A stretch of 64,000 bases of DNA from Streptomyces sp. A2-16. GTDB taxonomy: Bacteria > Actinomycetota > Actinomycetes > Streptomycetales > Streptomycetaceae. The stretch covers positions 124,001 to 188,000 of the forward strand of contig NZ_CP063808.1 in NCBI RefSeq assembly GCF_018128905.1, in the 5' to 3' direction. Every line of letters starts with the position of its first letter. Within the stretch, counting starts at the first letter, position 1. Below the pieces are notes generated by a model. It saw only the letters and a program-made list of their open reading frames with translations, was not told the DNA's origin and did not search any database. Positions 47,998 through 58,126 of this stretch are shown piece after piece. A program made the position numbers and the translations under genes.

Positions 47998-48077
47998 GCG
48001 CCCCTCAGGGGCGCGGGGCTGTGTCGCTCAGCGGCTGCCGCCGCGCGGGCGCGACCGGTCGGGAGCCGACCGGTCGC
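47998..48077. repeat. Streptomyces-type intergenic palindromic element and terminator
   Basis: GCGCCCCTCAGGGGCGC (47998-48014) followed by GGGGCTGTGTCG and GCCGCGCGGGCGCGAC is the widespread repeat found between Streptomyces genes (recognised from general knowledge). It ends with a perfect 12-bp hairpin (GCGACCGGTCGG, 48051-48077) that should terminate both the isomerase and the convergent secreted-protein gene. Confidence 0.65.
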
Positions 48078-48086
48078 ACCACTCGC

Positions 48087-50966
48087 CTACCCCTTCGACG
48101 GGACGAACGCCAACGCGTCCCAGGCGATCGACGCATCCCCCGTCCCGTCCGCCGTGGCCGAGCTCAGCGACACGCTCGGCGTGCCCTTGAACGCGTACGA
48201 CCCCAGCGACACCCAGGCGTTCCTGCCCCCGGTGTTCTGGGAGATCGTCTTCTCCACGATCGTCCCGTCACCGAGGTCGATGCGGTACGTGGCCGACGGC
48301 GTGTTCGCCTCGTGGTCGGGCAGGTGCACCATCACCTCCGCGGAGCCGACCACCTTCCGGTCCGGCGTCCACGTGCCGGTGACCACCGAGTCGGTGTAGC
48401 TCGGCACCCGGGTGTGGGTGAGCCAGAAGTGCCCGCCGAATCCGGCGCCCAGCTGGTGGAAGTCGATCTTCGAGGGGTAGACGGTCGCGCCGTTCTGCTG
48501 CGCCGACCCGAAGGTGAACGTCAGCGAGCCCCGGCTGACCCAGTTCCGCTCGCCCGCGCAGGGGTTCGCGGCCCCGACCCGGAACTTCACCGTGTTCGGC
48601 ACGTCGTCCACGATCAGGGCGTTCGCCGGGAGCGTGGACGTGCAGGCGGCCGGATGCGGCGCGGCGACCTTCGGCTCGGGGTCGGTCACCGCGTACTTCA
48701 GCACCTCGGTGCCGCAGGTGGCCTTGCAGTCGGTCCAGCTCACCGGCTGGTTCCACCAGCACTTGAAGTCGTCCCGCTGGCACGGCCCTTCGGGCTGGCT
48801 GGACCCCTCGACCTTGCGCGGCTTGGTGATGTCGCAGTCGTTGACGGTGGGCTTGCAGAACGTGTCATGGGCCGGCTGGGCGTCGGGCGCGTTGCCGGTG
48901 GGCCAGTCGCCGACGGTGAACGCCCTGACGGTCGCCCCGGTCGCCGGGTCGGTCTTCTGCTGGGAGTAGGCCGCCCAGCCGAGCACCCGCTCCGGGTACG
49001 TCCACAGGTTGGGGTTGCGGGCGTCGTCGTAGCCGGACGACAGGAACATCTTCCGGTCGGCCGGGTAGAGGCCGTTGGCCGGGTTGTTGAACCAGCCGAG
49101 GCCCCAGGGAGCGCTCGCGTCGGTCGAACTGGGCAGGTTGAGGCCGCTGTTGTAGGCCCACAGCGCGAGCCACCAGTTCTCCAGGTACTGCGGGTCACCG
49201 CCGTTGACGAGCAGGCCCTTGTCGTAGAGCTGGTTCCACTTGTCCTGGAGGATCTGCAGCCCCGCGGCGATGTTGGCCGCGTAGTCCACGGTGAGCGCCT
49301 GCTGCTGCTCGGCGGTGTACGTGGTGTCGGCCTTCGCCATGCCGCTGGTCACCTGGGAGATGCCGTAACCGCAGTCGGCGGCGGCCCAGTTGACGGTGTG
49401 GACGCTGCCGGCGTTGCCGTAGTAGCCGCCCTGGATGAAGTTGCTGCTCTCGCCCGCTGCCGCCCGGGAGCCGGCCTGGAGCAGGTTGGACTCCTGGGAC
49501 AGCACCCCGAGCATGATCTGCGCGGGGACCCGGCCGCCGCCCTTGAGCGGGGTGGACGGGAACAGGCCCTGCGGGGTGTACGACGGAAGCTCGCTGCCGT
49601 TCCAGCCGCTGCGCCGGCGCACGTCGAGCTTGCCCTGCACGGCGAGGTCCGTCGCCCACTCGGCCTGCGCGGTCGAGGGCTGGAGCGACTGGAGCTTCGG
49701 GTCGTTGCGGGTGACGGCGCAGGCGCGGTCGGGGTCGGTGGTGGAGGTCGAGGCGTCGTCGGCGGCGGCGCTCGTCGCGCTGACGCTGTCCGTGTGCACG
49801 CCGTCGGACAGCGCCGGGGACTGCTCGGCGCCCTGCGACTTCTGCGAGATCCTCGGCTTCACGGTGAAGTCGACGGTGCTGTCGCTGCCGGGCAGCACCG
49901 CGCCGATCCCGACGGAGCGGGCGATGTCCGCCGCGGCCTTCCTCCCGCCCGCCGCCTCGGTGCCGTTGCCCACGGAGGTCAGCGCGAGGCCGCCGGTGGT
50001 GGAGACCTCGGCCGAGGCGGGCACGTCCAGCGTCCGCCAGCTCTTCGGCAGCGCGGAGTCCTTCACGGCGGCCTCCGCGTCCTTGCCGGTCACGAAGACC
50101 CGGCCGCCGGTGCCGTGCACCGCGAGGGCCCCGAGCGCGCCGGAGCCGAGGAGCCGGTCGGAGCCCGCCGAGGTGACCCGGCGGACCTGCACCTGGGTCC
50201 CGGCGGGGACCTGGTAGGCCAGTCCGCTGTGCGCGTCCGGCACCAGCCGGAACGGCGTGCCGCCGGTCCTGGCCAGGGTGCTGGTCGCGCCCTTGGCGTC
50301 GACCGAGACCACGGCGTCGCCCCGGGCGGCCGCGATCTCGTTCCCGAAGGGCACGGCGGAGGTGAGCTGACCGGCGACGGTCTGCTGCCGGACCAGTTGC
50401 CCCTTGCGGGCGTCGACGGTGAGCAACTGGGTGTCGTCGCCCTGCGGCCGGGTCAGGACGGCCTGTTCGCCGTCGCCGCAGCCGGGGTTGAAGTAGGCGA
50501 GGGAGACAAGCTCGGGGAGCTTGGTCACGGTGCCGTCCGCCAGGTCGACCACGGCGGCGAACGCGCCGTGCTGGAAGCCCTGTTGGTCGTTGACGGCCTG
50601 TCGGGGGGCGTAGACGACGACGGCCCGGTCTCCGGACCCCGTCACACAGGTCTGGCCGATCCACTGGTCGGTGTCTACGCCCGGCTCGGACAGGGTGGCC
50701 GCGGTGTGCCACTTGTAGGCGTCGGCCGCGTCGGCGACCAGGACGTGCAGGCCGGTGCCGTCACCGTCGTAGGTGACGATCCGGTCGCCGGACTTCTGCC
50801 AGCCGGAGGGGAGTTGCGAGGTGTCGGTGACACGGTCCGCCGGGGTCGGGGCGGCCGGGTCGGAGGGGTCGGTCAGGGCCGCGGAGGCGAGAGGAGCGAC
50901 GAGGGCCAGGGCCAGTACGGACATGCCCGAGGCCGCGAGTATTCTCCCGCGCCGGCTCTTCGGCAC
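48087..50966 (-). CDS. Secreted SLT-domain / golvesin C-terminal-like protein
   Basis: 959 aa from GTG 50966; an earlier TTG (51008) is possible. Signal peptide with KSRRGR and ALALVAPLASA. The N-terminal half (~40-400) has beta-propeller-like strands (repeated VVSVDAKG, FVTGKD, LVRQQTV). Residues ~490-700 hold a lytic-transglycosylase-like domain (VLSQESNLLQAGSRAAAGES with catalytic-type Glu, GYGISQVTSGM, LWAYNSGLNL). The last ~150 residues form a golvesin_C-like beta sandwich. It probably acts on peptidoglycan or another extracellular polymer. Large size and multiple cysteines suit an extracellular protein. Confidence 0.85.
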   Translation of the reverse strand: MPKSRRGRILAASGMSVLALALVAPLASAALTDPSDPAAPTPADRVTDTSQLPSGWQKSGDRIVTYDGDGTGLHVLVADAADAYKWHTAATLSEPGVDTDQWIGQTCVTGSGDRAVVVYAPRQAVNDQQGFQHGAFAAVVDLADGTVTKLPELVSLAYFNPGCGDGEQAVLTRPQGDDTQLLTVDARKGQLVRQQTVAGQLTSAVPFGNEIAAARGDAVVSVDAKGATSTLARTGGTPFRLVPDAHSGLAYQVPAGTQVQVRRVTSAGSDRLLGSGALGALAVHGTGGRVFVTGKDAEAAVKDSALPKSWRTLDVPASAEVSTTGGLALTSVGNGTEAAGGRKAAADIARSVGIGAVLPGSDSTVDFTVKPRISQKSQGAEQSPALSDGVHTDSVSATSAAADDASTSTTDPDRACAVTRNDPKLQSLQPSTAQAEWATDLAVQGKLDVRRRSGWNGSELPSYTPQGLFPSTPLKGGGRVPAQIMLGVLSQESNLLQAGSRAAAGESSNFIQGGYYGNAGSVHTVNWAAADCGYGISQVTSGMAKADTTYTAEQQQALTVDYAANIAAGLQILQDKWNQLYDKGLLVNGGDPQYLENWWLALWAYNSGLNLPSSTDASAPWGLGWFNNPANGLYPADRKMFLSSGYDDARNPNLWTYPERVLGWAAYSQQKTDPATGATVRAFTVGDWPTGNAPDAQPAHDTFCKPTVNDCDITKPRKVEGSSQPEGPCQRDDFKCWWNQPVSWTDCKATCGTEVLKYAVTDPEPKVAAPHPAACTSTLPANALIVDDVPNTVKFRVGAANPCAGERNWVSRGSLTFTFGSAQQNGATVYPSKIDFHQLGAGFGGHFWLTHTRVPSYTDSVVTGTWTPDRKVVGSAEVMVHLPDHEANTPSATYRIDLGDGTIVEKTISQNTGGRNAWVSLGSYAFKGTPSVSLSSATADGTGDASIAWDALAFVPSKG

Positions 50967-51245
50967 CCAGCGGTGCCTACCTCCTGGATGTTCACGAGTG
51001 GTGCGCAAGGGATTCCGCCCGGATTCATTTGTGAGGGTCGGGTACCGGCCATGACGTTCCCCCAGACCGGTGTCGCGGAAGCTATCAGTCCGGTATGACG
51101 GCGAAGGAAGGCGGAGGTGAGCTACCGGGCGGTATCCACGAAACGTCCACGAGATCCGGTCAACGTACTCCTGGTTGTTGAGGTCTCATCTACTGCCGGC
51201 ACCCTCAACACCCCCCACCAACACCCCCACACAGCACGAGGACCA

Positions 51246-51755
51246 GTGAACGTGTCGAAGAACAGCAGGCGCCTGCGGGTTGCCTTCATTGCCGTCGCCG
51301 TGACTCTCGCGGGTCTCGCGGCCGCCGGCCCCGCGGCCGCGGCGGCTCCGTCCGGGGCGGCGACCGTCGCCGAGGCCCAGCAGCCCGCCGTACCCGTCGA
51401 CTTCGTGGACCTGCCCACCAGTGCCCTGGTGGCCGACGGCAAGTCGCACCAGATCACCGTCACCTATCGCAACGACACGTCGGCGGACCTGACCGTCGCC
51501 CCGCAGCTCCTGGTGGAGTCGCCGGACGCGGGCCCCTTCCTCACGCCGTCGGACGTCGTCGTCGAGCAGCGCACCGCACACGGCTGCTGGCGGCCGGTGG
51601 AGACCGCGAGCCAGACCGGCACGCTCTTCACCGACCTGACGACCGCTCAGCGCACCCTCCACCCGGGCGAGACGCTGACCCGGACCTACCGGATCACCGC
51701 GACCACCCCCGACGCCCAGGGCACGGTGCTGCCACGGGTCGCGCTGTACGGCTGA
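51246..51755 (+). CDS. Secreted hypothetical protein with Ig-like domain
   Basis: 169 aa. Signal peptide (VAFIAVAVTLAGLAAAGPAAAAA), then a single beta-sandwich domain (KSHQITVTYRNDTSADLTVAPQLLVES as words, ending TRTYRITATTPDAQGTVLPRVALYG). GTG 51246 (or 51252) lies behind GAGGA. Divergent from the SLT protein and possibly coregulated. No family assigned. Confidence 0.75.
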   Translation: MNVSKNSRRLRVAFIAVAVTLAGLAAAGPAAAAAPSGAATVAEAQQPAVPVDFVDLPTSALVADGKSHQITVTYRNDTSADLTVAPQLLVESPDAGPFLTPSDVVVEQRTAHGCWRPVETASQTGTLFTDLTTAQRTLHPGETLTRTYRITATTPDAQGTVLPRVALYG

Positions 51756-51768
51756 GCCGAAGGACGCG

Positions 51769-51799
51769 GAAGGCCCAGGCCGTCTCGGCCTGGGCCTTC
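51769..51799 (+). terminator. Terminator after the small secreted protein
   Basis: Perfect 13-bp stem (GAAGGCCCAGGCC) with 5-base loop. Confidence 0.8.
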
Positions 51800-51847
51800 T
51801 GTGCGGGAACCGACCAGCGCGAAGTGCCGGTCAGTGCGGAGTGCCGG

Positions 51848-53464
51848 TCAGCGCAGTGTGCCGATGCGGTCGATCCGCTCGTTCACCCCGTCACGGAGTT
51901 CCTTGAGCGTCGTGCCCGGCGGAGCAACCGTGGGCTCCGACGACGGCGGCTGGGTCTCGTCCGCGCAACTCGCGCCGCGGGCCGGGACCTTCAGGTCCAC
52001 CAGGTAGTTCGTGATGGCGTCCGTCGCGCAGGCGCTGCGGTTGAAGGCGGTGTGTCCCTCGGCCTTGAAGGTGAGCAGCCGGCCGTTGTCGAGCTCACGG
52101 GAGAGGGCCACCGCGTCCTGGTACGGGGTGTCCGGGTCACCGGTGTTGCCGATGACGAGGATCGGCGCGGAGCCCTTCGCGTGGAAGTTTCCGGCGTAGC
52201 GGCTGGTGTGCTCGCCCTTCCACTGGACGCAGGCCGTGGCGTGCTGGTGGTCGTAGGTCGGCGGGCCGTACGCCATGGCCGGGCCCAGCAGCGGGGCCAG
52301 CTCGGCGTTGGTGGTGACCTGGCGCTTCAGCAGGGCCGGGTCGGTCGGGTACTTCTTGTCGACGCACTCGACCACGACGTTCGGGTTGAGGAAGTCGAAG
52401 CTGGCCGGGGACGGCGGACGCAGCAGGAACGACGTGTTGTCGCGCAGCTGCGCCTTGCGCAGGGCCTCACCGAAGGACGGCCAGATGACCTTGCCCTCGT
52501 TGATGTTGAACATCAGCCGGTAGACCAGGGTGTAGCCGTTGGCCTGGCCCCCGTTGGCCGTCGGCACCGGGTTGGCGTCCAGGTCGGCCTTCAGCTTCTC
52601 GAACGCCCCGCGCGGGTCGCCGTCACCGAAACCGCAGGTCGCCTGGTCGGCCTTGCACCAGTCCAGGAAGCGGCTCATCGCGCCGTCCAGGGCGAGGTAC
52701 TGGGGCCGGTCGTAGGCGTAGGGCCGGCTCGTGTAGTTCTCCGGGTCGTACGCCCCGTCGAGCGCGAGCGCGCGGACCCGCTTCGGGAACATCGCGGCGT
52801 AGACCGTACCGATGTAGGAGCCGAACGAGCGGCCGTAGTAGGTCAGTTGCTTCTCGCCGAGGGCCTGGCGCAGCAGGTCGATGTCCCGGGCGACGTACTG
52901 GGTGCCGACGTACGGCAGCAGGTCGCCGGCGTTGGTCTGGCAGGCCTGGTCGAAGTCGGCGGCCTGCTGGACGGCGGGCTCGTAGGCGTCGGGGCCGGGG
53001 ACGCCCTTGGCGGCGGTGACGGCCTTGGTGTAGGTCGGGTCGTCCCAGCAGACGACCTGCGAGCTGCGGCCGACGCCCCGCACGTCGTAGCCGAAGACGT
53101 CGAAGTCGTCGCGCAGGGCGGCCGGCAGGTCGTCGTAGTTGTTGCGCACGAAGTCCACGCCGGAGTTGCCGGGGCCGCCGGGCTGCAGGAACAGCGTGCC
53201 CTTGCGCTTGGCGGGGTCGGCGGCCGCCTTGCGTATGACGGCCAGGGTGAGGGTCCTGCCCTGCGGATCGCGGTAGTCCAGGGGCACTTGGGCGTTCGCG
53301 CACTGGAAGCCGTTCTGACAGTCCGACCAGGTCAGGGTCGGCACGGTCGGTGCGGCCGGCGTTGCGGGTGCGGTCTGCGCGGCCGCCGACACCGGGGACG
53401 CGGTCCAGGCCACGGCGAGCGCGCTCACGGCGGCTCCGGCCAGTCTGAGTCGTCTGAACTTCAC
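51848..53464 (-). CDS. Secreted alpha/beta hydrolase of the tripeptidyl-aminopeptidase family
   Basis: 538 aa. Signal peptide ending around ASPVSA, then an alpha/beta-hydrolase with C-terminal TAP domain: FLQPGGPGNSG (oxyanion loop), YYGRSFGSYIGT (nucleophile Ser), and a TAP-like C-terminal segment with GNTGDPDTPYQDA (Asp) and AEGHTAF (His). It resembles Streptomyces SlpD/SlpE and TAP, which cut tripeptides from protein N-termini outside the cell. Divergent from the MMPL transporter across 254 bp. Confidence 0.9.
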   Translation of the reverse strand: MKFRRLRLAGAAVSALAVAWTASPVSAAAQTAPATPAAPTVPTLTWSDCQNGFQCANAQVPLDYRDPQGRTLTLAVIRKAAADPAKRKGTLFLQPGGPGNSGVDFVRNNYDDLPAALRDDFDVFGYDVRGVGRSSQVVCWDDPTYTKAVTAAKGVPGPDAYEPAVQQAADFDQACQTNAGDLLPYVGTQYVARDIDLLRQALGEKQLTYYGRSFGSYIGTVYAAMFPKRVRALALDGAYDPENYTSRPYAYDRPQYLALDGAMSRFLDWCKADQATCGFGDGDPRGAFEKLKADLDANPVPTANGGQANGYTLVYRLMFNINEGKVIWPSFGEALRKAQLRDNTSFLLRPPSPASFDFLNPNVVVECVDKKYPTDPALLKRQVTTNAELAPLLGPAMAYGPPTYDHQHATACVQWKGEHTSRYAGNFHAKGSAPILVIGNTGDPDTPYQDAVALSRELDNGRLLTFKAEGHTAFNRSACATDAITNYLVDLKVPARGASCADETQPPSSEPTVAPPGTTLKELRDGVNERIDRIGTLR

Positions 53465-53718
53465 TGCTTTTGTTCCCCCTTGGGCTGGTCAAGCCTCAAT
53501 GAACAGGTGGTCTCACAGAGGGAACACAGCAAAACACGCGTCCCGGTTCCCGCTCGCCCGGGGTGGTCCCTGCGGCCGTAGTCCTTGCGGCCTACGCGGA
53601 AGCCGTCGCGTACTGCGTTCTCAGTAGCGGGGAATGTCGGCAGGCGCACGACGACTTCGCGGCCCTCGTCCCGACAGCCTGGGTGGACCGTCCGGCATCA
53701 GATGTGGAGACCCCAGCC

Positions 53719-55923
53719 GTGGCTACTTTCCTTTACCGCGTGGGCCGCCTGGCCTTCCGGCGACGCTGGTACGTCGCCCTGGTCTGGGCGGCTGTCCTGG
53801 CCGCCGTCGGGCTGGGAGCCCTCAAGGCGCCCGGAGCCACTGACGAGGGGTTCTCGATGCCGGGCATCGAGTCCCAGAAGGCGTTCGACCTGATGGAACA
53901 GCGCTTCCCGGGAGTCACGGCCGACGGCGCGACCGCACGGGTCGTCTTCGTCGCGCCCAAGGGCGAGAAGGTCACCGCGGCCGACCACAGGAAGGCCGTC
54001 GAGGACACCGTCTCCGACCTGGCCGACGGCTCCCAGGTCGCGTCCGCCGTCAACCCCTTCCAGGCGAAGGCGGTGAGCAAGGACGGCACGACGGCGTACG
54101 CCACCGTCACCTACAAGGTCGGCGCCAACGACCTCACCGAGTCCAGCAGGACCCAGCTGGACAAGGCCCTCGACGAGGCCCGGGACACCGGGCTGACCGT
54201 CGACGCCGGCGGCACCGCCATGGACGACGGCGGCGGCGCGGGCGGCATGGCCGAGGTGATCGGTGTCGCCATCGCCGCGGTCGTCCTCCTCGTCACCTTC
54301 GGCTCGCTGGCCGCCGCCGGACTCCCCCTGCTGACCGCGCTCATCGGCGTCGGCATCAGCATGGCCACGATCCTCGCCCTGTCCGACGCCCTCGGTCTGT
54401 CCACCACGACCGGCACCCTCGCGATGATGCTGGGCCTGGCCGTGGGCATCGACTACGCCCTGTTCGTGGTCTCCCGCTACCGCGAGGAGCGCGCCAAGGG
54501 CAGGGCACCCGGGGAGGCGACGGCCCTCGCGGTCGGTACGGCGGGCTCCGCCGTCGTCTTCGCCGGCCTCACCGTCGTCATCGCCCTCGCCGGGCTCGCG
54601 GTGGTCGGCATCCCGATGCTCACCAAGATGGGCCTGGCCGCGGCGGGCGCGGTCGTCGTCGCCGTACTCATCGCGCTGACCCTGGTCCCGGCGTTCCTCG
54701 GCTTCTGGCCCAACGCGGTGCTGCGGCGCAAGGACCGCAAGGAAGGCCGTATCGAGGAGGAGGCGAAGGACAACGGCGGCACCCGCTGGGCCAGGTTCGT
54801 GCTGCGCCGGCCGCTGCCCGTGCTGATCCTCGGCGTGGTCGGCCTCGGCGCCCTCGCCCTGCCGATGACCTCGCTGCAGCTGGGCATGCCCGGCGACGAG
54901 GCCAAGTCGACCTCCACCACCGAGCGCCGGGCCTACGACGCGCTCGCCGACGGCTTCGGACCCGGCTTCAACGGCCCCCTGACCGTCGTCGTGGACGCCA
55001 AGGGGGACGACGACGCGAAGGCGGCCGCGGCGACCGTCGCGAAGGACATCGGCGCGACGAAGGGCGTCGTGTCCGTGTCCCCGGCCCGCTTCAACGAGGC
55101 CGGCGACACCGCCGTCTTCTCGGTCGTGCCGTCCACCGCGCCGACCGACGAGAAGACCAAGGACCTGGTGACGACGATCCGCGACGAGCGTCCCGGCATC
55201 GAGTCGAGGACCGGCGCGAGCTACGAGGTCACCGGCACCACCGCGCTGAACATCGACATCTCCGAGAAGGTGCAGTCCGCGCTGGTGCCGTACCTGGTCG
55301 TCGTGGTGGGCCTCGCGATCGTGCTGCTCCTCGTCGTCTTCCGCTCCCTGCTCGTCCCGCTGAAGGCGGCCCTCGGCTTCCTGCTCTCCGTCCTGGCCTC
55401 CCTCGGCGCGGTCGTCGTGGTCTTCCAGGAGGGACACGGCGCCTCCCTGCTGGGCGTGGAGACCACCGGCCCGATCATGAGCCTGATGCCGATCTTCCTG
55501 GTGGGCATCGTCTTCGGCCTGGCCATGGACTACGAGGTCTTCCTCGTCTCCCGGATGCGCGAGGCGTACGTCCACGGCGAGACGGCCGCCCAGGCGGTGA
55601 CCTCGGGATTCCGGCACAGCGCCCGGGTGGTCGTGGCCGCCGCGCTGATCATGATCGCGGTGTTCGCCGGGTTCATCGGCGAGAGCGACTCCATGATCAA
55701 GATGATCGGGTTCGGGCTCGCCGCCGCCGTCCTGCTCGACGCCTTCGTGGTCCGGATGGCCCTCGTGCCGGCCGTGCTCGCCCTGCTCGGCGACAAGGCC
55801 TGGTGGCTGCCGCAGTGGCTGGACCGGACCCTGCCCCGGGTGGACGTCGAGGGCGAGGCCCTCACCAGGGCCGCCGACACCCCCGAGCCCGCCCCCGCCG
55901 GCCAGGAGGCCGTACGCGTCTGA
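53719..55923 (+). CDS. MMPL-family RND transporter
   Basis: 734 aa. Two repeats, each of six membrane helices plus a large external loop, fit the MMPL family (mycobacterial lipid exporters). The extracellular loop begins GIESQKAFDLMEQRFPG, and the central and C-terminal membrane blocks contain GIDYALFVVSRYREER and AMDYEVFLVSRMREAY, the proton-relay D-Y pairs. GTG 53719 is chosen because it directly precedes the first helix and has GGAG 9 bases upstream. Substrate unknown; lipids, siderophores or drugs are possible. Confidence 0.93.
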   Translation: MATFLYRVGRLAFRRRWYVALVWAAVLAAVGLGALKAPGATDEGFSMPGIESQKAFDLMEQRFPGVTADGATARVVFVAPKGEKVTAADHRKAVEDTVSDLADGSQVASAVNPFQAKAVSKDGTTAYATVTYKVGANDLTESSRTQLDKALDEARDTGLTVDAGGTAMDDGGGAGGMAEVIGVAIAAVVLLVTFGSLAAAGLPLLTALIGVGISMATILALSDALGLSTTTGTLAMMLGLAVGIDYALFVVSRYREERAKGRAPGEATALAVGTAGSAVVFAGLTVVIALAGLAVVGIPMLTKMGLAAAGAVVVAVLIALTLVPAFLGFWPNAVLRRKDRKEGRIEEEAKDNGGTRWARFVLRRPLPVLILGVVGLGALALPMTSLQLGMPGDEAKSTSTTERRAYDALADGFGPGFNGPLTVVVDAKGDDDAKAAAATVAKDIGATKGVVSVSPARFNEAGDTAVFSVVPSTAPTDEKTKDLVTTIRDERPGIESRTGASYEVTGTTALNIDISEKVQSALVPYLVVVVGLAIVLLLVVFRSLLVPLKAALGFLLSVLASLGAVVVVFQEGHGASLLGVETTGPIMSLMPIFLVGIVFGLAMDYEVFLVSRMREAYVHGETAAQAVTSGFRHSARVVVAAALIMIAVFAGFIGESDSMIKMIGFGLAAAVLLDAFVVRMALVPAVLALLGDKAWWLPQWLDRTLPRVDVEGEALTRAADTPEPAPAGQEAVRV

Positions 55924-55936
55924 CGCCACCCCCACA

Positions 55937-55970
55937 GGGGCCGCCCGTGTCCTACGGCACGGGCGGCCCC
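55937..55970 (+). terminator. Terminator after the MMPL gene
   Basis: 13-bp perfect stem (GGGGCCGCCCGTG and complement). Confidence 0.8.
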
Positions 55971-56013
55971 CGTCGCTCACCATGGGCCCTGAACCCACCC
56001 ACCGGAGAACACG

Positions 56014-57243
56014 ATGACCACGAGCCTGGAGCGGCGCTACGCGGACCGCCTGGAGGACCTGTCGGACCGCCACCCCTTCCTCGTCGACCTGGCCCTGGTC
56101 CTCGCGCTGATGGGCTCCGCGACGCTCGGGGCCTCGCTCACGCTGCCCGGGGCCGCGCCACCGGACGACGACCGGCTGGCCGTGGTCCTCATGGGCGTGT
56201 CCTGCCTCGCCCTGCTCAAGCACCGCACCCACCCGCGGGCCACCGTCGTGGTCAACGCCGTCTGCGCCACCGTCGTGATCGCGGAGGGGTACCTTCTGAC
56301 CCCCCTGCTGCTGGGCCCCGTCATGGCGTCGCTGTACTGGCTGGCCACCCTCGCCGAGCGGTCCACCATCCGCGTCTACGGCCTCACGACCATGGGGGTG
56401 CTCACGGTCGCCGCGGCCATCTCCGACTCCATGGACCATGTGTCGCTGATCCTGCGGACCATCGGCCCCGTCTTCTGGCTGCTGCTCCCGCTCGCCGCCG
56501 GCACCATGACCCGGCTGCGGCGGGCCTATCTGGAGGCCACGCGGGCCCGCGCCGAGCACGCCGAGCGCACCCGGGAGGAGGAGGCGCGGCTCCGGGTCAC
56601 CGAGGAACGCATGCGGATCGCCCGGGAGTTGCACGACGTCGTCGCCCACCACCTGGCCCTTGCCAACGCCCAGGCCGGTACCGCCGAGCACCTCGCGCTG
56701 ACCAGCCCGCCGCAGGCGAAGCAGATCCTGCACGACCTCACCGGTACGACCTCCTCCGCACTGCGGGAGCTCAAGGCCACCCTGGGACTGCTGCGGCAGA
56801 CCGACGACGACGGCACCGTCCCGCCGGAACCGGCCCCCGGCCTCGCCCGGCTGCCCGAACTGGTCTCCTCGTGCGCCTCCGCGGGCATCACGGTCACCGT
56901 CACCACGGAGGGGGAACCGCAGCCCCTCTCCCCGGGCGTGGACCTCACCGCCTTCCGCATCGTGCAGGAGGCGCTCACCAACGTCACCAAGCACGCGGCC
57001 ACCCACAGCGCGCACGTCCGCTTCGTCTACGCAGGCGGCCGTCTCCTCATCACCATCACCGACGAGGGCCGGCCCACCGCGCCCGCCCCCGAGCCCTGGA
57101 AGTGCTTCGGCCTCATGGGCATGCGGGAACGCGCCGAGTCCATCGGTGGTGAACTCCGGGCCGGACCACGCCCCGAGGGCGGCTTCGAGGTGAGCACGGC
57201 GCTGCCGCTGCAGCCGTCGGCGACCGGCGGGGAAACGGCGTGA
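56014..57243 (+). CDS. Orphan NarL-type sensor histidine kinase
   Basis: 409 aa. Four to five membrane helices (residues ~25-165), then HisKA_3 with phospho-acceptor His207 in RIARELHDVVAHHLAL, and HATPase with N box VQEALTNVTKHA, G1 ITDEGRP and G2 FGLMGMRERAESIGGEL. No response regulator gene is adjacent in either direction, so it either uses a distant partner or has lost it. A 90-bp gap with a terminator separates it from the MMPL gene, so they are probably not cotranscribed. Confidence 0.9.
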   Translation: MTTSLERRYADRLEDLSDRHPFLVDLALVLALMGSATLGASLTLPGAAPPDDDRLAVVLMGVSCLALLKHRTHPRATVVVNAVCATVVIAEGYLLTPLLLGPVMASLYWLATLAERSTIRVYGLTTMGVLTVAAAISDSMDHVSLILRTIGPVFWLLLPLAAGTMTRLRRAYLEATRARAEHAERTREEEARLRVTEERMRIARELHDVVAHHLALANAQAGTAEHLALTSPPQAKQILHDLTGTTSSALRELKATLGLLRQTDDDGTVPPEPAPGLARLPELVSSCASAGITVTVTTEGEPQPLSPGVDLTAFRIVQEALTNVTKHAATHSAHVRFVYAGGRLLITITDEGRPTAPAPEPWKCFGLMGMRERAESIGGELRAGPRPEGGFEVSTALPLQPSATGGETA

Positions 57244-57331
57244 GGGGACGGGCCCGGCGGTGGGGCAGGGTCCATCCGGGGTTCACCGGGAGGTCGCCGG
57301 CCGCCGGGCCCGTGCCCGTAGGGTGACCGGC

Positions 57332-58126
57332 ATGGCTGACGTGGATCTGGACCGGGCCCTGGAGGTCGCGACGGACCTCGCGGCCTGGGCGTCCAGGGCG
57401 ATCCGGCGCCCGCGCGACCCGGGTGCCGAGGTGCGGGAGAAGGACGGGCCCGCGGACATCGTGACCGCCACCGACGAGGCGGTGGAGGCCCACACCCGCG
57501 AGGTGCTCGCGCGGGCCTTCCCCGACCACGGGATCGTGGGCGAGGAGTACGGCACGACCGAGGGGGCCGCCGGCGCCCCGCACTGGGTGGTCGACCCGGT
57601 CGACGGCACCACCAACTACGCCCACTCACTGGGCTGGTGCTCCTACTCGCTGGGCCTCGCCGCCCCCGACGGCACCCCGCTGCTCGGCGTGGTGGCGGAC
57701 CCGTGGCGCGGCGAGACGTTCACCGCGGTCCGGGGCCGCGGGGCGTATCTGAACGGCACCCGGGTGCACGCGGCCGGCCACACCACCCTCACGGGCCATG
57801 TCTTCCTCACCGAGTGGGCCGCGCACGCCCACTGGCCCGGCCTGGACGCCCTGCTCGCCGAACTCGCCGACCGGCACTGCACGGTTCGCGTGATGGGCTC
57901 CACGGCGCTCTCCCTCGCGCAGGTCGCGGCCGGCCGGGCGACCGCGGCGGCGATCGGCGGGTTCCACGCCGTCGACGGGCTCCCGGCCCTGCTGATCGCC
58001 CGGGAGGCAGGCGCGGTGGCGCTGCCCGAACTCCCATCCCACAATCAGCCGTTGCTGCTCGTGGCACCCGGCGCCGCCGAGGAGACGGCCGACATCTGGC
58101 GCCGGTCGGGGGCGGAGGCCGGCTGA
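57332..58126 (+). CDS. Inositol-monophosphatase family protein
   Basis: 264 aa. IMPase signatures: VTATDEAVEAH, IVGEEYG, DPVDGTTNY (metal-binding Asp pair and catalytic Thr), and a C-terminal FHAVDGLPALLIAREAGA where the usual WD metal ligand appears as VD. It dephosphorylates inositol phosphate, histidinol phosphate or related sugars. The C-terminal change means specificity could differ from SuhB. ATG 57332 follows GGTGACC. No operon partner. Confidence 0.88.
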   Translation: MADVDLDRALEVATDLAAWASRAIRRPRDPGAEVREKDGPADIVTATDEAVEAHTREVLARAFPDHGIVGEEYGTTEGAAGAPHWVVDPVDGTTNYAHSLGWCSYSLGLAAPDGTPLLGVVADPWRGETFTAVRGRGAYLNGTRVHAAGHTTLTGHVFLTEWAAHAHWPGLDALLAELADRHCTVRVMGSTALSLAQVAAGRATAAAIGGFHAVDGLPALLIAREAGAVALPELPSHNQPLLLVAPGAAEETADIWRRSGAEAG

